Position numbers and translations under genes: made by a program. DNA of 11,322 nt from Gemmataceae bacterium (GTDB lineage: Bacteria > Planctomycetota > Planctomycetia > Gemmatales > Gemmataceae), in contig JAFMJU010000071.1 in the NCBI GenBank assembly GCA_017853285.1, positions 1-11,322 on the forward strand, in the 5' to 3' direction. The notes under the pieces were generated by a model. That model worked only from the letters and a program-made list of their open reading frames with translations. It was not told the DNA's origin and ran no database searches. Of the stretch, positions 1 through 6,198 are shown in pieces (position 1 is the stretch's first letter; the number at the start of each line of letters is the position of its first letter).

Positions 1-250
1 TGGTGAGCAGGGGTTCCCCCTCCAACCGCGGAACCCACCAACTCTGCGGCCCCCACGGGGCATGCGCGGGCGAATTGGCCGCCATCTCGGCAGCCACCCT
101 GGCCCTAAGCCCCTCGTTCCCAAACAATTCCCCGGTTCCCCAACCCAGGCCGCCCACCAAAAGCGCAAACAACAGGCTTGCCACCCAGGCAATAGCCCGA
201 AAACGGGTGCCCGTTGGGCTCGATGATCCAGGGAAATCTGTTTCCACCAT
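1..250 (-). CDS. Partial CDS (5' end): small membrane-anchored protein of unknown function
   Basis: A minus-strand frame opens with ATG at 250 and stays open to the window edge (83 codons, no stop). An AGGA about 8 nt upstream is a plausible ribosome binding site. The visible protein has a short polar N-terminus (about residues 1-18, ending in Arg-Phe-Arg), then one hydrophobic segment at about 19-37 (AIAWVASLLFALLVGGLGW). A soluble stretch rich in Ala, Pro and Trp follows and is cut off by the edge. The pattern fits a membrane protein with a cytoplasmic N-terminus and the rest outside the inner membrane. I do not recognise the family. The Gly-Trp-Gly-rich end of the helix resembles small hypothetical membrane proteins I associate with planctomycetes, but that is an impression. 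The opposite plus-strand frame over this interval (3-308) has no ribosome binding site or recognisable protein features. The gene is divergent from the efflux operon and shares its upstream region. Confidence 0.6.
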   Translation of the reverse strand, partial: MVETDFPGSSSPTGTRFRAIAWVASLLFALLVGGLGWGTGELFGNEGLRARVAAEMAANSPAHAPWGPQSWWVPRLEGEPLLT

Positions 251-377
251 GCAAGCATCCTGCCTGCCGGGAAGGAGTGGGGAAAAGACCAGATGTAAAG
301 ATGGGTAAAATTTGCCGTTTTTATTCACTTTGCCGATTGCCCCGGGCCGATGACATCCGAGGAAGGAGGGCTCCGTT
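251..377. promoter_or_regulatory. Divergent intergenic region with AT-rich putative promoter zone
   Basis: This 127-bp gap separates the left-edge minus-strand gene from the efflux operon, so it should carry promoters for both. The stretch 295-330 is clearly more AT-rich than its surroundings. It contains TAAAAT at 306-311, one mismatch from a sigma-70 -10 box, but no convincing -35 box at the right distance. No clear inverted repeat for a TetR- or MarR-type operator is visible. Promoter placement is inferred from composition and gene layout only. Confidence 0.3.
361..370 (+). promoter_or_regulatory. Strong Shine-Dalgarno that decides a TTG start
   Basis: GGAAGGAGGG lies 7 nt before the TTG at 378, a near-ideal ribosome binding site. 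The next in-frame start, ATG at 420, has no purine-rich site before it. This favours the rare TTG start for the outer-membrane factor. Confidence 0.6.
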
Positions 378-2015
378 TTGGTTGGAGGCCCGTTTTTTCG
401 TTTTGCGTACCGGTTCCCGATGGCTGAACCGCCGGGAAACCCCTGGTTTGTCGTTGCCATCAGCTTGTTGATGCTGGGTACCCAACCCGGGTGTGGCTGG
501 CGGCACCAATACCACGCCGACGCGGCCCTGGCCGACCGCATGGTGGCCGATTTGGCCAGCAGCCCCTCGGACCTGTTCGAAACCGATCCGGTCCTGGAAA
601 CGCCCCCCGACGGCCAAGTGGTCCCTGTGGACCTATCCGCACCCGGGTCAACCATACCTACCCCACGCGCCTTCACCCTGGACGAGGCCATCGCCGAGGC
701 GTTCCGCTCGCAGCCAAGGCTTAAGGCCCAATTGGAAAGCATCGAGCAGGCAAAACAGGGTGAAAATGTCGCCTTTGCTCCATTCCTCCCGCTAGTGTCG
801 GCAGGCTACAGCGTCGGCTCCTATGCCGTGGGTGTCGGTGGCATCGGCGTGCCGGTTCCAGGCGGCGGCAACTTCAACTTCCTGCCTCCCGGCGGCGTCA
901 TCCCCATCGGCTTCAATTTCAACACCGGCTTCGAGTTGGCGGAGTTCCGGGTCCAGTGGCTGGTCACCGATTTCGGCAAACGGATGGGACGCTACCGCCA
1001 GGCCGGCATCGCCACCGACATCGTCCAACTGCAGACCTCCCGCGCCTTCCAGACCGTGGCCCATGAAGTCGCCATGGCCTACCACCAGGTCCTCAAGGCC
1101 GAGGCCATGGCGCGAATCGCCGGGGAATCCGTCCGCCGCTGCCAGGCCGAGATGGAATTCTCCGAAAAACTAGCCGCCGGCGGCACCCTCGAACGGGAGA
1201 ATGTCCTGCGCGCCAAGGTCCAACTGGCAACCGCTGAAAAGCTGCAAGACGCGGCCGAGGCGGCCACGCAAATCGCGAGGGCCTCACTGAACCTGGCCAT
1301 CGGTTTGCGGGTGAGCGACACGGTCAGCGTGGCCCCCATTCCGGAGATGCCGTCGTTCAATGATTCCCTGGCTGGCTGTCTCGAGCGCTCGGTCGCAGGG
1401 AGGCGGGAATTCTCTGTTGCCCGCCGCACCATCGATTCTGCTCGCGAGGGCAAGGGCATCGCCCGCGCCGATTTCGCGCCCAAGGTCATCGCAGACGGCT
1501 TCTACCTCGATTACCACCAAAACAAGCCGGGCGGTTATGTGGACATCCCCATCGGCTCCATCAAGCTCGAATGGGGCCTGTTCGAGGGTGGCCGCCGTGT
1601 CGCCGAACTCCGCATTGCCGATTCCAAAATCCGCGGGGCCATCGCCCAGGCCGAGTCGATCTCCGATGGCATCGCCTTCCAGGTGAACGAGGCGTACCGC
1701 CTGCTGGTCACCTCCCGCCGGGCCATCGAGCGATCCCGGGCCCCCGTGGAACAGACCCGCGAAACATACCGCATTGTCCAGGCCCGCTTCCGCCAGGGTG
1801 ACGCCACCACCACCGAGGTCATCGACGCCGAGACGGCGATGACCCGCGCCGAGCAGGAATACCAGACCGCCCTGTTCGACTACCTGACCAGCCTGGCCAA
1901 GCTGGACTACGCCATGGGCACCACCCCCGAGCCCGCCTGCCAGCCTTCCACAGGGCACCACCAACATCACCGCGACAAAAGCCTGGAACCGTTTCCCGCG
2001 GAGGCAGCGCCATGA
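378..2015 (+). CDS. TolC-family outer-membrane efflux protein (probable lipoprotein)
   Basis: Outer-membrane channel of a tripartite exporter, forming a trimeric beta-barrel and alpha-helical tunnel from periplasm to outside. It has 545 residues from TTG 378, or 531 if ATG 420 is used. A hydrophobic signal segment at about 23-34 ends in GTQPGC, so Cys39 is a likely lipidation site, although Pro at -2 and Gln at -3 make the lipobox imperfect. The two repeated outer-membrane-efflux domains are visible: the first starts at about 99 (FTLDEAIAEAFRSQPRL), with a long helix at about 205-310; the second spans about 335-512, with helices at about 418-512 (ending YLTSLAKLDYAMG). A Gly/Pro/Asn-rich insert at about 150-183 falls where the first barrel hairpin should be. 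The C-terminal tail has a His cluster (HHQHH, 527-531). The gene overlaps the adaptor gene by 4 bp. It belongs to the OEP family; the exported substrate cannot be told. Confidence 0.9.
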   Translation: MVGGPFFRFAYRFPMAEPPGNPWFVVAISLLMLGTQPGCGWRHQYHADAALADRMVADLASSPSDLFETDPVLETPPDGQVVPVDLSAPGSTIPTPRAFTLDEAIAEAFRSQPRLKAQLESIEQAKQGENVAFAPFLPLVSAGYSVGSYAVGVGGIGVPVPGGGNFNFLPPGGVIPIGFNFNTGFELAEFRVQWLVTDFGKRMGRYRQAGIATDIVQLQTSRAFQTVAHEVAMAYHQVLKAEAMARIAGESVRRCQAEMEFSEKLAAGGTLERENVLRAKVQLATAEKLQDAAEAATQIARASLNLAIGLRVSDTVSVAPIPEMPSFNDSLAGCLERSVAGRREFSVARRTIDSAREGKGIARADFAPKVIADGFYLDYHQNKPGGYVDIPIGSIKLEWGLFEGGRRVAELRIADSKIRGAIAQAESISDGIAFQVNEAYRLLVTSRRAIERSRAPVEQTRETYRIVQARFRQGDATTTEVIDAETAMTRAEQEYQTALFDYLTSLAKLDYAMGTTPEPACQPSTGHHQHHRDKSLEPFPAEAAP

Positions 2016-3406
2016 GCCAATCCCAACCCCCAACCAGCCAACAAACACCACCCAAACCGCGCGGGACCCACTGGGCCCGCGTGGCCGGCCTCATGCTGCT
2101 GGCCGGACTGGCCGGGGTGCTGGCACCCATGGGCACACGGTTTGTCGAGTTCAGGTCCGGCCACTCCATCACCGACGACGCCTTCCTTGAAACCCAGATG
2201 GTCCATGTCGCCCCGGACGGAGTCTCCGGCCGGATCATTCGCGTGGCGGTGCGGGAGGATGACCGCGTCACCAAGGGCCAGCTCCTGCTCGAGATCGATC
2301 CGGAGCCCTACGAGGACCAGGTCGCTTCAGCCGAGGCGAAACTGCGCGTTGCCGAGACCGAGGTGACCCGCCAGGAAATCGGGCTGGAAAAACTCAGGAA
2401 AGAGGTGCCCCTTTCCATCGCTTTGGCGCGCCAGACGGTCCTGTTGGCGCAGGCCGAGCAGAACAAGATGGAGAAGGTGCTCAAACTCACCGGCGAAGAG
2501 ATCGCCGGCACCATCAGCGAGTCGGAGGCGCTGCTCGGCGTGGCCCAGGCAAACCGAACCCTGGCACAGTTGGAGTTCGACCGCTTCAACAACCTTTATC
2601 AGGACAACGCGGCCACATTGAGGCGCACCCAGGAGGTCAACCGCACCAACGAGACTACCAAGGCTGAACTGAGACTGGCGGAAGCCAAGCGGGACAAAGC
2701 CTCCGCCGGTCGCACCCAGGTGGAAATCGCCCGCAAGGATTACGAGGCGGCAATCACCGCCACCGAAAAGGCCAAAATCTCCCTGGCTCTTGCGGAAACC
2801 CAGACCGACACCATCCGCGAGGCCGAGCAAATGCTGGCCACCCGGCGTCAGGCCGTCACCGAGGCCCGCACCCTGCTGCATACCGCCCGCCGCCACCTCG
2901 AGAACACCAAGGTGGTCTCCCCCATCTCCGGGGTGGTGGTCAAACGGATGAAGAACACAGGCGACCATGTCACCATGGGCCTTCCGCTCGTGACTGTGTT
3001 TGACCCGGACCTCCTCTATGTCACCGCCAACCTGGAGGAAACGCGGATGCGCGGAGTGAACCCGGGCAACACCGCCGAGGTGCGCGTGGACGCCACAGGA
3101 CAGTCGGTCCGCGGCCGGGTGCTTTGGCTCAACCGGTCCACCGGCGCCGAATTCTCGCTGCTGCCCCGCAATGTGGTGACGGGTGAGTTCACCAAGGTGG
3201 TACAGCGTGTGCCGGTGCGGATCATGCTCGACCCGGGGCAAGACTTGGCCGACCTGAGGGCCGGGTACTCCACCCGTGTCACCATAGCCCACGGTCCGGG
3301 TGACCCGCACTGGACCAAATCCGCCCTGGCGGAATCCCGCCGCCTCGACACTCGTTTCGACGACGAACCGGCAAAAGCGGGCCCCGAAACCGGCAAAAAG
3401 CCATGA
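2012..3406 (+). CDS. emrA: EmrA/HlyD-family periplasmic adaptor (membrane fusion protein)
   Basis: Adaptor that links the inner-membrane pump to the TolC-like channel across the periplasm. It has 464 residues. A cytoplasmic Pro/Gln-rich N-terminus is followed by one transmembrane anchor at about 22-40. The EmrA-type TDDAF motif is at 54-58. The first lipoyl half is at about 62-98, and a very long Glu/Lys/Ala/Arg-rich coiled-coil hairpin spans about 100-298. The second lipoyl half starts at about 299 (TKVVSPISGVVVKR), and the beta-barrel domain runs to about 427. The stretch KVVQRVPVRIMLD (395-407) is the classic EmrA-like barrel signature. At about 200 residues the hairpin is longer than I expect for E. 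coli EmrA (about 390 residues in total). The ATG at 2012 has GGAGG at 2000-2004 and overlaps the previous stop (ATGA), indicating translational coupling. The symbol is given at family level. Confidence 0.9.
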   Translation: MSQSQPPTSQQTPPKPRGTHWARVAGLMLLAGLAGVLAPMGTRFVEFRSGHSITDDAFLETQMVHVAPDGVSGRIIRVAVREDDRVTKGQLLLEIDPEPYEDQVASAEAKLRVAETEVTRQEIGLEKLRKEVPLSIALARQTVLLAQAEQNKMEKVLKLTGEEIAGTISESEALLGVAQANRTLAQLEFDRFNNLYQDNAATLRRTQEVNRTNETTKAELRLAEAKRDKASAGRTQVEIARKDYEAAITATEKAKISLALAETQTDTIREAEQMLATRRQAVTEARTLLHTARRHLENTKVVSPISGVVVKRMKNTGDHVTMGLPLVTVFDPDLLYVTANLEETRMRGVNPGNTAEVRVDATGQSVRGRVLWLNRSTGAEFSLLPRNVVTGEFTKVVQRVPVRIMLDPGQDLADLRAGYSTRVTIAHGPGDPHWTKSALAESRRLDTRFDDEPAKAGPETGKKP

Positions 3407-5016
3407 CTCCAGAAGCGTCGGAACATTCCGGCACCCGGGCCAGGCGGGTTCTCACGCTGGTGGCCATCCTTCCCATCCTGGCCACCGTCTACCAGACTTT
3501 GGTTCTCACAGACCTGGCGGACGGCGATATCCGAAGGGGAATCGAGTCCGACCCCGGGAATTCAACCTGGCTCACCGCGGCCTGGAGCCTGTCCACCCTG
3601 TACGGGGTCTTCGGCGGCCTGGGATTGTCCAAAAAATTCGGCCCCCGCAACACCCTGATCCTGGGTTTGCTCTGGTTTGTCACCGGCAATTGGCTGTGCG
3701 GCCGAGCCGAGGGATTCGCGGGCATGATGGTCGCCCGTGCAGTCGAGGGATTGGGCAAGGGGATCTGCATCATCCTTTTGCGGTCTTTTCTATTGTCCCG
3801 ATTCGATTCAATGCTGTTCGCGGCCGTGTTGTGTTACGGACTGTTCGCCTACACCACGCGCGGCACCAGCCCGCTGGCCGCCGCATGGATCAACGAGGTG
3901 GCGGGATGGCGCTGGATCTACTGGGCCAATGTGCCGGTGGCCTTGGGGGGTGTCGGCATGATCCTGCTGTTTGTCCCGCCCGATTCCCCCGCTCCCCCCG
4001 CTGAAAACAACCACTCCCCCGGCACAAAACCCGACACCCTGGTGATCCACCTGTTGGTCACCTGGCTGATGAGCCTGCTGTTCATCCTCGGATGGCGCGC
4101 CCGGGAGGGAGGCCTGACGTCCAATCTATTCATCGCGCTGGTGGCGGGTTCCTGCCTGGTTTTCGCGGCCCTGTGCGTCAGGTTGGCCCGATCACTCAGG
4201 CGGGGCGACTCGCTCGGCCGTCTCCTCCGCAGCCGCACCTACCTCTGCGCCATGGGCGGCCGGATGCTGCTGCTGTTGCACCTCGCCGCAGTGCTGGGGG
4301 TGGTTTCAAAATATCTGGTCGAGTTGCGGGCCGTCCCGGCGGTCACCGCCGGACTCGTGTTTGTCCCCGTGACTCTCACCATGGCGGCGGGATTCCTGGT
4401 TTTCATCGGCTTCCGCAATCGGGACACCCGGCACCTGGGATTGCTGGCCGGTGTGATCGGTTCGTCGCTGGCGGTCTATTGGCTGGCCAACGTCAACCTG
4501 ACCACGCCGCTGGCCGAGGTCTCAATCCGTTTGGCAGTCTGGGGATTTTTCCTTGGGGCGCTTCCCGCCTCCTTCCTGATTGACGAGGTGGAATGCCTCG
4601 ACAAATCCGACCTGCCGGTTGCCGCCGCATTTGCCATCGTGGTTTTGGCCACTCCGTTGATTCTTGTCCCGGCATGGATGGGAACGGCCGTCTCCGATGG
4701 CAAGGAAACCGCGTTCGACCACCTCCGCGCCTCCATCCGTTCCGACCGGCCGGTGGTCATGGCTACCCTCGACCGATCCCTGGAGCATTTCACCGCCCGG
4801 GGCATGGACGAGGTGGAAGCTCCGGCGCTGTCAGCGGGTTTGCTGGCGGTGATCGTGAAACTCCAGGCCGCCACCATGGGCATCCAATCTGGATTGCGAC
4901 TGCTAGCGCAAACCACAGGCTTGCTGGGCCTTGCTTTGGCGATTCCGCTTCTTTTTGCCCCCGGCTTGCAAAAGGTAGTCATCCGCGGAGGTTTGGGCCT
5001 GGCGGAACAGCCCTGA
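3403..5016 (+). CDS. MFS efflux transporter, DHA2 (EmrB/QacA-like) family
   Basis: Proton-driven inner-membrane drug exporter that pairs with the adaptor and channel encoded upstream. It has 537 residues, close to the usual length of 14-helix DHA2 pumps, with many hydrophobic segments. GWRWIYWANVPVA (168-180) is the typical DHA2 signature after helix 6. A motif-A-like loop is at about 72-83 (GLGLSKKFGPRN), and a motif-B-like VARAVEGLGKG is at 110-120. A soluble loop at about 428-470, before the last helix, fits the extracytoplasmic loop near the end of EmrB-type proteins. Two signatures are degenerate: motif A has Lys where Asp is normal, and the antiporter motif C (GPxxGG) appears only as GTSPLAA (154-160). 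The protein is therefore a divergent DHA2 member and its coupling may differ. The ATG overlaps the adaptor stop (ATGA) and has no good ribosome binding site of its own, so translation is probably coupled. Confidence 0.88.
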   Translation: MTPEASEHSGTRARRVLTLVAILPILATVYQTLVLTDLADGDIRRGIESDPGNSTWLTAAWSLSTLYGVFGGLGLSKKFGPRNTLILGLLWFVTGNWLCGRAEGFAGMMVARAVEGLGKGICIILLRSFLLSRFDSMLFAAVLCYGLFAYTTRGTSPLAAAWINEVAGWRWIYWANVPVALGGVGMILLFVPPDSPAPPAENNHSPGTKPDTLVIHLLVTWLMSLLFILGWRAREGGLTSNLFIALVAGSCLVFAALCVRLARSLRRGDSLGRLLRSRTYLCAMGGRMLLLLHLAAVLGVVSKYLVELRAVPAVTAGLVFVPVTLTMAAGFLVFIGFRNRDTRHLGLLAGVIGSSLAVYWLANVNLTTPLAEVSIRLAVWGFFLGALPASFLIDEVECLDKSDLPVAAAFAIVVLATPLILVPAWMGTAVSDGKETAFDHLRASIRSDRPVVMATLDRSLEHFTARGMDEVEAPALSAGLLAVIVKLQAATMGIQSGLRLLAQTTGLLGLALAIPLLFAPGLQKVVIRGGLGLAEQP

Positions 5017-5115
5017 AATCTTCATCAAACGATCACAATTCCAGCCAAAAAACCGTTTCAACGCCGGGTAACATACAAATATTGTCATAGTCCGCAGGTT
5101 TCAGGGGTTTTCTGC
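5017..5115 (+). promoter_or_regulatory. pstS: Intergenic region upstream of pstS with a possible PHO-box half site
   Basis: This 99-bp gap follows the efflux operon and precedes pstS, and is AT-rich compared with its surroundings. TTGTCATA at 5082-5089 matches seven of eight bases of the E. coli PHO-box repeat with its next base (CTGTCATA). No good second copy lies 11 bp away on either side (CGCAGGT downstream, ACATACA upstream), so a real PHO box is unproven. AGGGG at 5103-5107 is the likely pstS ribosome binding site, 8 nt before the ATG. No Rho-independent terminator for the efflux operon is visible. Confidence 0.3.
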
Positions 5116-6165
5116 ATGCGTTCCCTTCATGCATGGTTGCTCGGTTTGGGCCTGATGTGTGTCCTTGGGTGCGGGGCCGGCAAATCGAAGGATGGCAAAC
5201 AAAAGGTGGTGAAGCTCAGCGCCACCGGATCCAGCTTCGTGTTGCGGTTGATGCAGGTTTGGGCCGTCAAGGCGGAGCCCACCGGGGTGCGGGTGGATTA
5301 CATTTCCACCGGATCCACCAAGGGCATCCTGGACATGCTCAATCGCGAGACCGATTTCGGCTGCACCGATGCCCCCCTCTCGGCGGAACAGATGGAGAAG
5401 GCTGGCGGCAAGGACAAGGTGTTGCATATACCGCTTGCCATGGGCGCGGTGGTCGCCGTCTACAACCTGCCTGAATTGGGGGAAAAGGGCCTGCAGTTGA
5501 ACGGCAATGTCCTTGCCGACATTTACCTGGGAACCATCAAAAACTGGAATGATCCTGCGATCGCCTCCCTCAATCCCGGTTTGAAACTTCCCAACCTGCC
5601 CATCACAGTTTGCAGAAGGTCCGATGGTAGCGGCACCACCTTCATTTTCACCTCCTACCTCGCTGGCAACAGCCCGGCCTTCAAGGAAAAGGTTGGATCG
5701 GGCACCCAACCCAACTGGCCGTCGGGCGTGGGACAGGGCGGGCTGAAGAACGATGGCGTCGCCGCACTCGTGGAGGGCACCCCCGGCGCCATCGGGTATG
5801 TCGAGTTGACCTACGCACTCGACAAGAAAAAACTGCGGACCGCCAAATTGCAATCCGCCGACGGAAATGAATTCGTCGAGCCCACCATCGAGTCGGTGAC
5901 TGCCGCCGCCGCGGGCCTTCAGGTTCCTGACAATCTGGTCTTCGATCTGGTCAACGGGAAGGGCAAGGGCGTTTATCCCGCCTGTGGAACCGTTTGGGCG
6001 GTCACCCGCACCGACACCCCCAAGGCTGAGGGTATCCGGAAATTCCTCACCTGGGCCCTAAGCAAGGAAGGGCAGGCGCTGGCCGCGCCGGAACATTACG
6101 CCCCCCTGCCGGAACCCCTTGCCTCCAAGGCTGTGCAGGCATTGGAAAAGCTGGCAGGCAAATAG
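5116..6165 (+). CDS. pstS: Phosphate ABC transporter substrate-binding lipoprotein PstS
   Basis: Captures inorganic phosphate outside the inner membrane and delivers it to the PstC/PstA channel. It has 349 residues, the usual PstS length. The signal peptide ends in VLGC, so Cys19 is the likely lipidated first residue of the mature protein. The phosphate-binding elements are present: ATGSSF at 36-41, DFGCTDAPLS at 80-89 with Asp85 as the diagnostic phosphate ligand, and RSDGSGTTF at 168-176, which corresponds to the Arg/Ser/Gly/Thr loop of E. coli PstS. IYLGTIKNWNDPAI at 136-149 and the GAIGYVE stretch near 224 are also typical PstS. The start ATG has AGGGG 8 nt upstream. It lies 33 bp before the permease gene and is surely in the same operon. 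Lipid anchoring replaces the free periplasmic form of E. coli. Confidence 0.95.
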   Translation: MRSLHAWLLGLGLMCVLGCGAGKSKDGKQKVVKLSATGSSFVLRLMQVWAVKAEPTGVRVDYISTGSTKGILDMLNRETDFGCTDAPLSAEQMEKAGGKDKVLHIPLAMGAVVAVYNLPELGEKGLQLNGNVLADIYLGTIKNWNDPAIASLNPGLKLPNLPITVCRRSDGSGTTFIFTSYLAGNSPAFKEKVGSGTQPNWPSGVGQGGLKNDGVAALVEGTPGAIGYVELTYALDKKKLRTAKLQSADGNEFVEPTIESVTAAAAGLQVPDNLVFDLVNGKGKGVYPACGTVWAVTRTDTPKAEGIRKFLTWALSKEGQALAAPEHYAPLPEPLASKAVQALEKLAGK

Positions 6166-6198
6166 GGCCTTTTCGCCCCCCCACCGGTTGGCGGATCC

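Noticed and set aside
1284..2051. A 255-codon minus-strand frame opposite the end of the TolC-like gene
   Set aside because: Low-complexity Gly/Val/Leu product with no motif; an antisense shadow of the OEP gene.
2327..3310. A 327-codon minus-strand frame opposite the adaptor gene
   Set aside because: It is rich in Gly, His and Leu with no domain signature, and lies wholly within a clear EmrA-type coding frame.
3300..4004. A 234-codon plus-strand frame overlapping the MFS gene in another frame
   Set aside because: The product is Arg/Pro/Gly/His-rich, lacks any membrane pattern, and is contradicted by the MFS signatures in the overlapping frame.
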